From Clostridiaceae bacterium (GTDB lineage Bacteria > Bacillota_I > Bacilli_A > Erysipelotrichales > Coprobacillaceae): a stretch of 64,000 nucleotides of DNA. The position numbers and the translations under genes were made by a program. Below the pieces are notes generated by a model. That model was not told the origin of the DNA, ran no database searches, and was given only the letters and a program-made list of their open reading frames with translations. Below are positions 15,763-25,118 of this stretch, piece after piece. The stretch spans positions 1 to 64,000 of the forward strand of contig CABJAS010000003.1 in NCBI GenBank assembly GCA_902363625.1. The letters are read 5' to 3'. The stretch's first letter is position 1. Every line of letters begins with the position of its first letter.

Positions 15763-17096
15763 AGCGAATTTACAATTTCTTTAAAACAGCGACCTCTTTG
15801 TTCATAGCCGGTAAATTCATCATAACTGCTGGTAGAAGGCGATAATAACACGACATCTCCTGCTTCCGCTATCTCAGCTGCTTTTAAAGTAGCTTCTTTT
15901 AAATTATGAACGAGCAAGCAATCATTTTGCAGCGTTTTCGCAAAACGCTTCCCAGCTGCACCAAAACAAATAACTTTCTTTACATGATCCGTATAGGTTT
16001 TCAATTCAGTCAAATCCAGCCCTTTATCAAATCCGCCTAATAATAAAATCAAAGGTTCATTAAACGATTTAATCCCAATGATTGTTGCATCGGTATTCGT
16101 TGCTTTCGAATCATTGTAGTAACGAACCTGATGAAGCTCGCGCACAAACTCAACACGATGTTCTACCCCTTTAAACTCACGAATCACTTTTTGAATATCC
16201 ACTAATGGAATATCCAGCAATTTGGCGATCGTTAAGGCAATCATTACATTTTGTACATTGTGCTTTCCGGCTAAGCGAATGTCTTCCACCGCTAAGATCG
16301 GTTCACTGTCATAATAAATAGTGTTTTCCTTAATGCATACCATCTCTTCAGAATCCATAGAAAACGGAATGATTGAAGCATGAATTGGATAGCGGCGAGT
16401 ATAATCGGCAATCGTCGCATCATCTTTATTTAAGATAAAGTAATCCTCTTCATTCTGATTTTCATAGATTCTCATTTTTGAAGCATAGTATTCATCTACA
16501 TTTCGCATGTAATCTAAATGATCCGGTGTCAGATTAATGATCGTCGCTATTTCCGGCTTAAACTTTTCAATATTCAGCAATTGGAAATTCGACATCTCAA
16601 TAATAATATAGTTTCCGGCACTTTCTAATAAGTTTTCGTTTAGAACCACTTCACATAAAGGGGTTCCGATATTTCCGGCTACAAATGTATTAGAATGAAC
16701 AGAATGCACGATGTCATAAACTAAAGTCGTCGTGGTTGTTTTACCATTCGTTCCGGTAATCGCCACATAATGCTGTGGTAAAGCCACCTGAAAAGCCAGT
16801 TCAATTTCTGTATAGATTGGGATATTTCGTTCTTGCAGACGTAAAACAAATGGTATTGTATATTTGATGCCCGGATTTTTTACAACAAAATCAAAGTCTC
16901 TTTCAAAAAGCTCATCCGGATGGCTGCCGGCAATGACTTCCACACCCATCGCACAAAGCTCATCGTAAGCCTCTAATTCAGATGCTGCTTTTCCTTCATT
17001 AACTGTGACTAAAGCCCCCAGTTTAATTAAAAGACGAGTAGCTGCCAACCCGCTTTTAGCGAGACCTAAGACTAATACTTTTTTATCTTTCAACAT
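15750..17096 (-). CDS. murD: UDP-N-acetylmuramoyl-L-alanine--D-glutamate ligase
   Basis: A 448-residue cytoplasmic Mur ligase that adds D-Glu to UDP-MurNAc-L-Ala in peptidoglycan precursor synthesis. The N-terminus KVLVLGLAKSGLAATRLL is the MurD UDP-binding domain. The ATP site TGTNGKTTTTTLV is near residue 115. NLTPDHLDYM and AGKHNVQNVMIALTIA follow, then the C-terminal YNDSKATNTDATI and ILLLGGFDKGLD motifs. Length is normal. It starts after TTAGGAGTG, one base after mraY, so the two are co-transcribed. Confidence 0.97.
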   Translation of the reverse strand: MLKDKKVLVLGLAKSGLAATRLLIKLGALVTVNEGKAASELEAYDELCAMGVEVIAGSHPDELFERDFDFVVKNPGIKYTIPFVLRLQERNIPIYTEIELAFQVALPQHYVAITGTNGKTTTTTLVYDIVHSVHSNTFVAGNIGTPLCEVVLNENLLESAGNYIIIEMSNFQLLNIEKFKPEIATIINLTPDHLDYMRNVDEYYASKMRIYENQNEEDYFILNKDDATIADYTRRYPIHASIIPFSMDSEEMVCIKENTIYYDSEPILAVEDIRLAGKHNVQNVMIALTIAKLLDIPLVDIQKVIREFKGVEHRVEFVRELHQVRYYNDSKATNTDATIIGIKSFNEPLILLLGGFDKGLDLTELKTYTDHVKKVICFGAAGKRFAKTLQNDCLLVHNLKEATLKAAEIAEAGDVVLLSPSTSSYDEFTGYEQRGRCFKEIVNSLECE

Positions 17097-17097
17097 G

Positions 17098-18072
17098 CTA
17101 TAACACTCCTAAGACGATCCCAACCATTCCGCAGATGAATCCACCTAGCCAAAATGAGATCACAACTTGTTGTTCTGCCCATCCTAATAATTCAAAATGG
17201 TGGTGAAGCGGCGCCATTTTAAAGACACGCTTTCCGGTTAGTTTAAAGCTTGTTACCTGAATAATAACTGATAATGTTTCAACAACAAACACACCACCCA
17301 CTAACAATAATAAAAGCTCTTGTTTAGCAAAGATAGCCAGTACAGCCAGCAATCCCCCTAAAGAAAGCGATCCGCTGTCTCCCATGAAGATCTTAGCCGG
17401 ATGATAGTTATACATCATAAATCCAAGCAATGCTCCGATCACTGCCATTCCATAAACACTGATGGCATACGTCTTGCTCATTAATCCAAAAATAACAAAT
17501 GGAGCAATCGCTACCATTGATAATCCGGTCGCTAAACCATCCAGTCCATCTGATAAGTTCACACCGTTTGATGTTGCGGTAAACATAAAGTACACTAAAA
17601 CCGGATATAAGAAACCAATATCTACTGATGTACGAATCACCGGAATCGTAATGACGGTTGAAAAACCTGGTACAAAGTTTAGTGCTAAAACATAAAATAA
17701 GACCGCTAAAATAGACTGCATCAAATATTTCTTTGCAGCTGACAAACCTAAATTTGTCTTTTTAACGACGATTAAATAATCATCTATAAATCCAATCAAA
17801 CCATAGCCTACAAACATTAATGTGATTAAGCCTACAGTTGGATCCAATATGTATGATGGAAACGTTAAGTAAACTGCAATCACTGAAGCAACAATGAACA
17901 CAATTCCACCCATTGTTGGTGTTCCACCTTTAATTTTATGACTCTCTGGTCCTTCTTCTCTTTCTACCTGACCGAATTTCAATTTAGTTAGAAACGGGAT
18001 GAAACGCGGCATAGCGATAAATGTAATTATGAATCCTAATATAAAACTGAAAAATATTTTCATGAATTCCAT
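17098..18072 (-). CDS. mraY: Phospho-N-acetylmuramoyl-pentapeptide transferase
   Basis: A 324-residue integral membrane enzyme with about ten helices that makes lipid I from UDP-MurNAc-pentapeptide and undecaprenyl phosphate. Signature motifs are present: KGGTPTMGG, IGFIDDYLIVVKK (the catalytic DD), NLSDGLDGLATG, FMGDSGSLSLGG and MAPLHHHFELLGW. AAGGGGAAA precedes the ATG. A promoter lies about 30 bp upstream. It precedes murD with a 1-bp gap; murE and murF are not in the window. Confidence 0.97.
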   Translation of the reverse strand: MEFMKIFFSFILGFIITFIAMPRFIPFLTKLKFGQVEREEGPESHKIKGGTPTMGGIVFIVASVIAVYLTFPSYILDPTVGLITLMFVGYGLIGFIDDYLIVVKKTNLGLSAAKKYLMQSILAVLFYVLALNFVPGFSTVITIPVIRTSVDIGFLYPVLVYFMFTATSNGVNLSDGLDGLATGLSMVAIAPFVIFGLMSKTYAISVYGMAVIGALLGFMMYNYHPAKIFMGDSGSLSLGGLLAVLAIFAKQELLLLLVGGVFVVETLSVIIQVTSFKLTGKRVFKMAPLHHHFELLGWAEQQVVISFWLGGFICGMVGIVLGVL

Positions 18073-18103
18073 CGTATTTCCCCTTTATTTAATTTCCTTA
18101 ACC

Positions 18104-18132
18104 ATATTACCATAAACACGCACTCTTTTCAA
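18104..18132 (-). promoter_or_regulatory. Promoter for mraY-murD
   Basis: Minus-strand TTGAAA (18127-18132), a 17-bp spacer, and TAATAT (18104-18109). It lies between the PBP terminator and mraY, so mraY-murD can be transcribed independently of the mraZ promoter. Confidence 0.6.
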
Positions 18133-18295
18133 TCAAAGGCAAAAATTAATCGTTCAGCGATTTATCGCTTATACTCACCAATTTTTATCTATTCTTCTCT
18201 TTTAAAAACACCTTTATGAATGGTTTTCCTCTATTTTAAACAAGTCTCACCTTGCTGTTTTCACTGTACAATACTTTCTTACAATATACAAGTCT

Positions 18296-18324
18296 AAAAA
18301 AGAGGACTCTACGAATCAGAGTCC
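18296..18324 (-). terminator. Terminator after the second dcw PBP gene
   Basis: Minus-strand GGACTCT (18318-18324) pairs with AGAGTCC (18304-18310), followed by a T run (18296-18301 as A on plus). The PBP stop codon lies inside the stem. Confidence 0.75.
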
Positions 18325-20222
18325 CCTAGCATAATGATGATAGTCGAACCATCTTCTTGTTTTTCATTTACGCGCGGCAGCTGGTCAATCACGGTATCTC
18401 CCTCACCGACATATTTAAACTTGAAATGATCGCTCTTGACTTCGCTCTTACTTAAACCGATATATTGATCTACTGTATATTTTGGAATATCCATCCATGT
18501 ATACGTTTTTTCTTTTTGTTCTGTTACTTTTTCAACCCCCAAGACATTTAGGACGTCGACCAAGATTTTTCTTGCAATCGGTGCGACAGTTGTCCCTCCG
18601 TATTGTACACAGTTTTTAGCGTTATCCATCGCAATATACAGGACAACCTCCGGATCATCAACAGGAGCGACACCTAAAAAGGAAAGAATATATCCCCCGC
18701 CAACATAACTTCCATCAACCGCCTTTTGAGCTGTTCCGGTTTTTCCGCCGATGCGGTATCCTTCAATATAGGCGTTTTTACCTCCACCGTTTGCGACTAC
18801 ACCTTCCAAAGCATCACGTACTAAAGCCGATGTTTCTTCGCTGATGACATCACGAACATGTGTCGTAGTTGCTTCATAGATAGCTTCTTTTGTATAAGGA
18901 TTAATGACTTTATTCAAAATATACGGCTGATTTAAATGTCCTCCGTTAACACAGGCACTGACTGCTGTTACCAGCTGGATCGGCGTAATCGAAATTCCTT
19001 GACCGAATGAAACGGTTGCCTGTTCCAATGGACCGAATTTATCATAATTAAACATGATCCCGCTGCTTTCTCCAACTAAATCAACTCCCGTCTTTTTGGT
19101 TAACCCAAAATCCTGCACATACTGATACAGCTTATCTTTTCCTAGACGTCTTCCAATTTCAACAAAGCCCGGGTTGGAAGAGTTTTGCAAGACTTCTCGG
19201 AAGGTCTGCAGACCATGTCCGCCGGCTTTCCATGATTTGATCCTAGCCCCGCCGACGATCTCATAGCCTTTATCGTAATACGTATCCTTATCCATATCAA
19301 ACAACTTCTCATTCAAAGCACTGGCGAATGTAATAATTTTAAAAGTTGATCCCGGTTCATACGTTTTCCATACCGGAATATTCTGATTATACGTTGAAGA
19401 ATCATAATCCTGATAATGGTTAGGATCAAAATCCGGCTTAGAACAGATAGACAGAATCTCACCGGTTTTAGGATTCATCATCAATGCCCAGATGCCATCG
19501 GGATTATACGTATCATAGGCATTGTTTAATTCCCTTTCAACAATGTCCTGTAAACGATTATCAATGGTCAGTTCAATATCCATCCCGTTTGTCGGATAGA
19601 CATAATCCGAAGAATAAATCGGCAGGTTATTCCCTTTAGCGTCCATATAATATTCAATGCTGCCGTTCTTTCCACTTAGATAATCATTGTATTTCAGCTC
19701 TAACCCCGCCAGTCCCTGATTATCAATTCCAACAAAACCTAAGGTCTGTGCCAAATAATTTCCATTCGGGTAATAACGCTTTGTATCTTTGATCAGGTAT
19801 ACCCCGGGAATTTTAAGATTATCAATCGCAAGAGACTGATCTTCGCTTAACTGACGTCCTTCCGGTGAAATACGCTGAATCGATACTTTTTTAGAAAGCT
19901 TCGTCAGCAGCGTGGCTTCATCACATTGCAGAATCGGTGCTAGAGCACTGGCTGCACTGATCGGATCCTTGATCTGTGAAGGAATCACAACTAAAGATGA
20001 AGTAGTAAGATTTGTGACAATCGTATCGCCGTTACGATCTAAAATCTCTCCACGAGTTGCTTCAATCGGGAAACTTCTCTGCCACAGTGTCGTTGCCTTT
20101 TCACTTAATGTGTAGTAACTTACAATTTGAATATAAAACAGTTTCAAAATGATACATAAACAAATAAAGATGGCTCCGTATTTTATGTATTTCATTTTCT
20201 TTTTAGATATCTCGTACAGCAT
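18309..20222 (-). CDS. Class B penicillin-binding protein with C-terminal PASTA domain (SpoVD/FtsI-like)
   Basis: About 637 residues: an N-terminal membrane anchor (YGAIFICLCIILKLFYI), the dimerisation domain with TRGEILDRNGDTI, then the transpeptidase. Active-site motifs are STFK in YEPGSTFKIITF, the SSNPG motif in LQNSSNPGFVEIG, and KTGTAQ. One PASTA domain closes the protein (IPKYTVDQYIGLSKSEV to IIIMLGDSDS). It cross-links peptidoglycan outside the membrane, for division or spore cortex. I choose ATG 20220-20222 because GGTGGTGATC precedes it; a GTG 12 bases earlier is possible. It lies between mraY and the MATE gene. FtsI and SpoVD roles cannot be separated by sequence alone. Confidence 0.9.
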   Translation of the reverse strand: MLYEISKKKMKYIKYGAIFICLCIILKLFYIQIVSYYTLSEKATTLWQRSFPIEATRGEILDRNGDTIVTNLTTSSLVVIPSQIKDPISAASALAPILQCDEATLLTKLSKKVSIQRISPEGRQLSEDQSLAIDNLKIPGVYLIKDTKRYYPNGNYLAQTLGFVGIDNQGLAGLELKYNDYLSGKNGSIEYYMDAKGNNLPIYSSDYVYPTNGMDIELTIDNRLQDIVERELNNAYDTYNPDGIWALMMNPKTGEILSICSKPDFDPNHYQDYDSSTYNQNIPVWKTYEPGSTFKIITFASALNEKLFDMDKDTYYDKGYEIVGGARIKSWKAGGHGLQTFREVLQNSSNPGFVEIGRRLGKDKLYQYVQDFGLTKKTGVDLVGESSGIMFNYDKFGPLEQATVSFGQGISITPIQLVTAVSACVNGGHLNQPYILNKVINPYTKEAIYEATTTHVRDVISEETSALVRDALEGVVANGGGKNAYIEGYRIGGKTGTAQKAVDGSYVGGGYILSFLGVAPVDDPEVVLYIAMDNAKNCVQYGGTTVAPIARKILVDVLNVLGVEKVTEQKEKTYTWMDIPKYTVDQYIGLSKSEVKSDHFKFKYVGEGDTVIDQLPRVNEKQEDGSTIIIMLGDSDS

Positions 20223-20273
20223 TATGATCACCACCCCTAAATAATATGAAAAAAACCGGTCATATAGACCAGT

Positions 20274-21605
20274 TTAATTTGATAAATAGGATAAATGCCT
20301 GCTTGTGCGCTTCATCATGAACACCACAAAGACGCTGACCAGCAGCTCGGTAATCGGCATTGCCCACCAGATTAAAGAAGCGCCAAATAAGCTTGGCAGC
20401 AAGAAAATCAAAATACCGCTGACTATCATACCACGCATGATAGACACGATTAGTGCAATGCGAGGTTCCATCACTGCCTGAAAATAATAAGTTGAAAAAA
20501 TATTGAGCGGAAGAAGTAAAAAGGACACACTATAGCAGCGAATAATATTGGGAGCAATTTGTACGATACTTTTGGTTGGTGTCATAAAAATATGAACAAA
20601 CATCATTGGCATACTCACACCTAACACTGCCCAAAAGAGACTAAAAAACAAAACGGTCCATAATGCATAGCGCAGGGTTTGCTTAATTCGTAATATTTGC
20701 TTTGCCCCAAAGTTAACTGAAATTAATGGCTGTGCCGCTTGCCCGACACTATAAGCACAGCATTGTACAAAGGTACTCAAATTGACGATAATCCCATAAA
20801 CTGCTAGGGCATCTGTTCCTAAATAACGTACGATCTGACGATTAAATAAGATCGTTAAGAATCCCATTGCCATATCGATAAAGAACGTTGAAAAGCCCAT
20901 GACACAGATTTCTTTAAAACACTTAAATCCCATTGCTGGTCTAACCAATCTCAGAGTATTTTTCTTACTGATAAAATGAGTCAGCAGGAAAACAAGCGTT
21001 ATGAGTGAACCCAGTGCAGTTGCAAGTCCGGCACCGAAGATTCCCATATCCAGTACGAATACAAAGAAATAATCACCAAAAACATTAAAGATACCACCGA
21101 TTAAAACGGCTGACGTTGCCAAACCCGGATTCTGATCACTACGTAAAAAAGCAGCCAGCATCTGATTAAACAAAAAACATGGAAAGATAAACTTGATCGG
21201 AATCAAATAGCGCTGTGCTAACGGTAATAGATTCCCCTCTGCTCCAAACGCAGTTAAAAGCTGACGTTCAAAAAGAATGAAGACCAGCCAAGCTACGATG
21301 CCTAATAGGACTGAGCCAAGGAAAGCAGACGTAAAATAGTCATTTTCATTTTCCTGATGATTGCTTTTTCCTTTTAAGTGACTAAATAATACAGAACCCC
21401 CGATTCCCATCAGTAGCCCTAAGCTATAAATAACATTCCAAATAGGAGCTACAACCGCTAAAGCGGCAGTTCCTTCCGGTCCCTGATATTGTCCAACCAT
21501 CGCCATATCGACAATCGAATAGATCGAGGTAATCAAAGCACTGCCAAAAGCAGCGGATAAGTATTTAAGATAAAGTGGTTTTATTTTGCCGTTTAAAAAA
21601 TCCAT
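20274..21605 (-). CDS. MATE-family efflux transporter (MepA-like)
   Basis: About 443 residues with 12 membrane helices. The start IKPLYLKYLSAAFGSALITS and IYSIVDMAMVGQYQGPEGTAALAVV follow the MepA subfamily, with a second-half repeat (GTDALAVYGIIVNL, QAAQPLISVNFGA). These are Na+- or H+-driven exporters of cationic drugs and related compounds. The start is ATG 21603-21605 after AAGGGGG; the longer upstream reading would run into the leader terminator. It interrupts the two dcw PBP genes, which is unusual, and is preceded by its own strong promoter and an attenuator leader. The substrate is unknown; guanidinium is a candidate if the leader is a guanidine-IV riboswitch. Confidence 0.88.
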   Translation of the reverse strand: MDFLNGKIKPLYLKYLSAAFGSALITSIYSIVDMAMVGQYQGPEGTAALAVVAPIWNVIYSLGLLMGIGGSVLFSHLKGKSNHQENENDYFTSAFLGSVLLGIVAWLVFILFERQLLTAFGAEGNLLPLAQRYLIPIKFIFPCFLFNQMLAAFLRSDQNPGLATSAVLIGGIFNVFGDYFFVFVLDMGIFGAGLATALGSLITLVFLLTHFISKKNTLRLVRPAMGFKCFKEICVMGFSTFFIDMAMGFLTILFNRQIVRYLGTDALAVYGIIVNLSTFVQCCAYSVGQAAQPLISVNFGAKQILRIKQTLRYALWTVLFFSLFWAVLGVSMPMMFVHIFMTPTKSIVQIAPNIIRCYSVSFLLLPLNIFSTYYFQAVMEPRIALIVSIMRGMIVSGILIFLLPSLFGASLIWWAMPITELLVSVFVVFMMKRTSRHLSYLSN

Positions 21606-21716
21606 TATATTCCCCCTTAATAGAACAAAAAAACTGGACAAGGTCAACAGATATCTCAATCTGTTGCCTTATCCAGCGTGTCATTTCTTATGAATGACTT
21701 ACCCTCCGAGCAAGCA
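21606..21716 (-). promoter_or_regulatory. Attenuator leader of the MATE gene; candidate guanidine-IV (mepA motif) riboswitch
   Basis: From a start near 21716 the roughly 110-nt RNA contains TGCTTGCTCGGAGGGTAAG, a small hairpin GTCATT/AATGAC, and then a very strong terminator ending in seven U just before the MATE ribosome binding site. UUGCU in the 5' part can pair with GGCAA in the terminator arm, a possible antiterminator. The mepA motif (guanidine-IV) is known upstream of mepA-type MATE genes in Firmicutes. I assign the class by gene context and architecture, not by a covariance match. Confidence 0.5.
21627..21676 (-). terminator. Leader terminator upstream of the MATE gene
   Basis: The arms 21634-21652 and 21659-21676 form a stem of about 17 bp with one mismatch and one bulge, followed on the minus strand by seven T (21627-21633). 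It lies only about 20 bp before the start codon, so it must be overcome for expression. Confidence 0.85.
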
Positions 21717-21722
21717 CTTAAT

Positions 21723-21750
21723 ATTATATAATATCTTAATGACTTGTCAA
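21723..21750 (-). promoter_or_regulatory. Consensus promoter for the MATE leader
   Basis: Minus-strand TTGACA (21745-21750), 16-bp spacer, TATAAT (21723-21728): both hexamers are perfect. It lies just past the stop of the upstream PBP gene. Such a strong promoter before a strong attenuator fits ligand-controlled transcription. Confidence 0.85.
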
Positions 21751-21765
21751 GGGAGAATAACTATT

Positions 21766-23883
21766 TTAAGTAGCATTCACACTGATTTCCATATCACTTG
21801 TGATTGCTGTTCCTTCCGGTATGCTTTGACTCGTAACCGAGCCGCTTCCATTAAATTGAATATTCATGTTGGTCAGGGAACAAAATGAAGACACATCTTT
21901 TCTTGACCAGCCGCTCATATTCGGCATCGTAATGTTGGAGCCGTCACTCAACAAGAATACTTTACTGTTAACCGCAATTTTTTGTCCACCTTTAGGCAAT
22001 TGATCAATGATGGTTTGACCGTCACCGATCACTTCTGCACTGGCTTTGTTGTATTCGACCATACTGCGGGCATAATCAACGCTTTGGTTGGTAAAGTTAT
22101 TTAATGTAAATTCCAAGCTGCTTTGGCTAGTTGTACCGGTCTTTTTTTGATTCAGGCTTGACAGGGCACTGCGCACCATTGTTTTGACTAATTCCGGCTG
22201 AGCTACAAAACGTGCTTCGGTTACATCACGGCTGCGCATTCCCGTAAACACAATAATCTCCGGATCATCATAAGGAGCAAGCCCAGCCAATGAATACGTA
22301 TATTTTCCGCTGGCATAAGCCCCATTTTCGATTAATTCTCCGGTTCCTGTTTTTCCAAATAGATGAATATCATCCATTTTAAAAGCTGTTCCTGATCCCT
22401 TTTCGGGATTATTGATAACCTCCGACATCAACGATTTAACGTGTTCAATCGCTTCACTGGAAAAGATTTTATCACTTTTCTTTGTTTCAGTTTTTAAGAC
22501 AACAGACTTTGTTTCACTGTCTAAAACATAATCCACGACATAAGGATCTACCGTGCATCCGTCATTGGCAAATACCGAATACGCCTTTAACATCTCTAAA
22601 GCTGTCCAGCTTGAGGACTGTCCGAAACCGGCAGAAATAAAGTCACGTAATGAACCATCCATATTATCCAATCCTGCTTGACTTTGCAGTCCTGATACAG
22701 TGGTATCTTGAAAGAACCCTAATTTATAGTATTTATCACGCAAAGTTTCTTTAGAAACATAGTTCGTTAAAATAGTCGCAATGGCTGTATTACTTGAGCG
22801 AATCAACCCGTCATTTAAGCTCATAGTCCCCCAACCACTTAAATTCCAATCGGAGATATACTGTCCGCCATCTCCAACATCAAAGCTTCCTGACATAAAC
22901 GTCTGATTCAAATCCACCCCTTGATCATATGCCGTTAGATAAACAAACGGTTTCATTACTGAACCAACTTCGTGTGGTGTATTAATAAAAGGATCATTAT
23001 ACGTTTCAATATCTTTGACATTTGGATCAAAGGATGGCGAAGTCGCAATGGCTAAGATCTTTCCGGTCTTGGCTTCCATCACTGCCGCCCACACGGATTC
23101 AACTGTATCCACTTGGGCTAAGTTATTGACCTGCAGCTCCAGATCACGCTGAACATTGGTATCAATGGTTAAATAGACGTCATTTCCATTCTTAGCGTCT
23201 ATTTTATTGGTCATACCGTTTGGCAGATTATATCCTAAGGAATCGGTTAAGTATTGAATCGTTCCATTCTTTCCTTTTAAATAATCCTCCATGACTGCTT
23301 CCAGTCCCATCTTTCCTTCGATAATTTCATGTTCTTCTTCATTATTAGAGGCAAAACCCAAAATATAAGAAGCAAAATCACCATAACGATAATTACGCTT
23401 TGTTTGTGCTGTCAGCTCTAATCCAGATAATCCCAAGGCTTCGATCTTACTTTTTGTTGCCGGAGTCAGATCATTTCCGTAGGTTCCAAATTCGACTAAG
23501 TATTGCCCTTCTGATTGAAGAATCTCCAACATATCTTCCTCAGGCATATTTAAAATAGGCGATAAAGCTTTCGCATAAGCAGCTGGATCGGTAACATAGG
23601 CAGGAACATCACCAATATCTTTTCTGGTTTCACTTAAATAAGCGACCAATTTATAAGAAACGATATCCCCAGCCAATAATTCATTATCGGCAGAATAAAT
23701 ACTTCCACGAGAGGCATAAAGGGTACGTGTCGTAATTCCGTTCCCAGTGGCAAAGTCACGAATATTTTTACCGCTGATAAAATGAACCCCACTGATAGAT
23801 AAATAAATGACATTTAAAGCTAACGCCAAAAAAACAGCGCCGAAGGCAAGCTGTAGCAGGCTAATATGACTGATCTTCTTCAT
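21766..23883 (-). CDS. Class B penicillin-binding protein with PASTA domains (division PBP, PbpB/PBP2x-like)
   Basis: A 705-residue protein with an N-terminal membrane helix (LLQLAFGAVFLALALNVIYL), a dimerisation domain (TLYASRGSIYSADNELLAGD), and a transpeptidase with SVMK (HEVGSVMKPF), SSN (IRSSNTAIAT) and KTGTGE. About 130 C-terminal residues hold two PASTA-like repeats (AEVIGDGQTIIDQLPKGG; MPNMSGWSRKDVSSFC). Its place straight after ftsL is that of pbpB/pbpX, so it is probably the septal transpeptidase. It starts 5 bp after ftsL. The catalytic set is complete. Confidence 0.92.
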   Translation of the reverse strand: MKKISHISLLQLAFGAVFLALALNVIYLSISGVHFISGKNIRDFATGNGITTRTLYASRGSIYSADNELLAGDIVSYKLVAYLSETRKDIGDVPAYVTDPAAYAKALSPILNMPEEDMLEILQSEGQYLVEFGTYGNDLTPATKSKIEALGLSGLELTAQTKRNYRYGDFASYILGFASNNEEEHEIIEGKMGLEAVMEDYLKGKNGTIQYLTDSLGYNLPNGMTNKIDAKNGNDVYLTIDTNVQRDLELQVNNLAQVDTVESVWAAVMEAKTGKILAIATSPSFDPNVKDIETYNDPFINTPHEVGSVMKPFVYLTAYDQGVDLNQTFMSGSFDVGDGGQYISDWNLSGWGTMSLNDGLIRSSNTAIATILTNYVSKETLRDKYYKLGFFQDTTVSGLQSQAGLDNMDGSLRDFISAGFGQSSSWTALEMLKAYSVFANDGCTVDPYVVDYVLDSETKSVVLKTETKKSDKIFSSEAIEHVKSLMSEVINNPEKGSGTAFKMDDIHLFGKTGTGELIENGAYASGKYTYSLAGLAPYDDPEIIVFTGMRSRDVTEARFVAQPELVKTMVRSALSSLNQKKTGTTSQSSLEFTLNNFTNQSVDYARSMVEYNKASAEVIGDGQTIIDQLPKGGQKIAVNSKVFLLSDGSNITMPNMSGWSRKDVSSFCSLTNMNIQFNGSGSVTSQSIPEGTAITSDMEISVNAT

Positions 23884-23888
23884 ATCAA

Positions 23889-24179
23889 CTACTCACTTGT
23901 TACGTACGCTGTTACATCATTATGGCTGTATGAAAAACCCTGACCAGTGGCCACGTCATTTAAATGTGCAAAAGATGTCATATTTTGTCTTTCGATATCT
24001 AATCCATCGATATCGCTTTTTAATGTTTGGATTTTTCCTTCAATAATCTGCTGTTCGACATTCATTGAAGATTCGATGGATTTGATAGCTAATCCACCAA
24101 CGATATAAATACTAAATGCTGCGATCAAACAATATTTAGCTTTTGCTTCAAAGCTTTTCTTTTTATTTTTCTTCATCAT
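23889..24179 (-). CDS. ftsL: FtsL-like cell division protein
   Basis: A 96-residue bitopic protein: a basic cytoplasmic tail ([15 protein letters not shown]), one membrane helix ([17 protein letters not shown]) and a coiled-coil region ([20 protein letters not shown]). FtsL pairs with FtsB/DivIC and DivIB to activate the septal synthase. FtsL proteins are poorly conserved; the call relies on size, topology and the position between rsmH and the PBP. It overlaps rsmH by 17 bp. Confidence 0.85.
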   Translation of the reverse strand: MMKKNKKKSFEAKAKYCLIAAFSIYIVGGLAIKSIESSMNVEQQIIEGKIQTLKSDIDGLDIERQNMTSFAHLNDVATGQGFSYSHNDVTAYVTSE

Positions 24180-25107
24180 TAGCCACCCTCTCTATAACAC
24201 GCAGTTTCGCCGAATGTGCGCGATGATTCATCTCTAACTCATCTGCACTGGCTGTGTACGCTTTCCTATTTATTAGTTTAAACTTTGGTAAAAGATAATC
24301 CGGCAGCACTGGCAATCCGGGTACATTTTTTACTTCGGTCTTTTCTTTAAAAATTGTTTTGCAGATTCGATCTTCCAAGGAATGGAATGTAATAACCGAT
24401 ATTCTGCCCCCCACCTCTAACATGCTTAGCCCTTGATTCAAGGCTAATTCAAATACATTTAACTCATCATTGACAGCAATTCGCAATGCCTGAAACGTTC
24501 TTTTTGCCGGATGCCCGCCTTTTCGTCTGGCTGGAGCCGGAATCGCTTCTTTCACGATTTCCACAAGTTCAAAAGTAGTCTCAATAGGCTTTTCTTTTCT
24601 TCTGCTTTCAATCTTTCTGGCGATCTGCTTTGCAAATTTTTCGTCACTATACATATATAATAGTTTTACTATTTTTTCATAAGGATACTCATTGACAATC
24701 TGATAGGCATCCAAGCTTTGACGCTGATCCATTCTCATATCTAAACGAGAATCATAGTTATAGCTGAATCCTCGTCCACCCTCATCAAACTGCGGACTTG
24801 ATACTCCTAAATCAAATAGAATGCCATCTACTTTTTCCACACCCAGTTCGTTCAGCTTTTCTTTTAAATTCACAAAATTGGAATGGATAATCGTGAAATG
24901 ATCCGATATTTTTGATAATTTAGCCTGAGCAGCTTTTATTGCCGTTTCATCCTGATCAAACGCATAAAGATGTCCCGACGTCAGCTGTGACAAAATCTTT
25001 GAACTATGACCGCCACCGCCTAACGTACAGTCCACATAGATTCCATCTTCTTTAATATTTAATCCTGCTACTGCTTCATTAAGCATGACACTGATATGTT
25101 CAAACAT
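24163..25107 (-). CDS. rsmH: 16S rRNA (cytosine(1402)-N(4))-methyltransferase
   Basis: A 314-residue SAM-dependent methyltransferase that modifies C1402 of 16S rRNA in the decoding centre. Motifs: [13 protein letters not shown] at the N-terminus, [16 protein letters not shown] (SAM binding), [31 protein letters not shown], and [10 protein letters not shown], with [13 protein letters not shown] near the end. Length is standard. TTAGGAGAG precedes the ATG. It is the second gene of the dcw operon after mraZ (11-bp gap). Confidence 0.97.
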   Translation of the reverse strand: MFEHISVMLNEAVAGLNIKEDGIYVDCTLGGGGHSSKILSQLTSGHLYAFDQDETAIKAAQAKLSKISDHFTIIHSNFVNLKEKLNELGVEKVDGILFDLGVSSPQFDEGGRGFSYNYDSRLDMRMDQRQSLDAYQIVNEYPYEKIVKLLYMYSDEKFAKQIARKIESRRKEKPIETTFELVEIVKEAIPAPARRKGGHPAKRTFQALRIAVNDELNVFELALNQGLSMLEVGGRISVITFHSLEDRICKTIFKEKTEVKNVPGLPVLPDYLLPKFKLINRKAYTASADELEMNHRAHSAKLRVIERVANDEEK

Positions 25108-25118
25108 ATTGTTCTCTC

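Noticed and set aside
21694..21888. Plus-strand frame across the MATE promoter and PBP end
   Set aside because: No ribosome binding site, and it is antisense to a consensus promoter and to the PASTA coding region.
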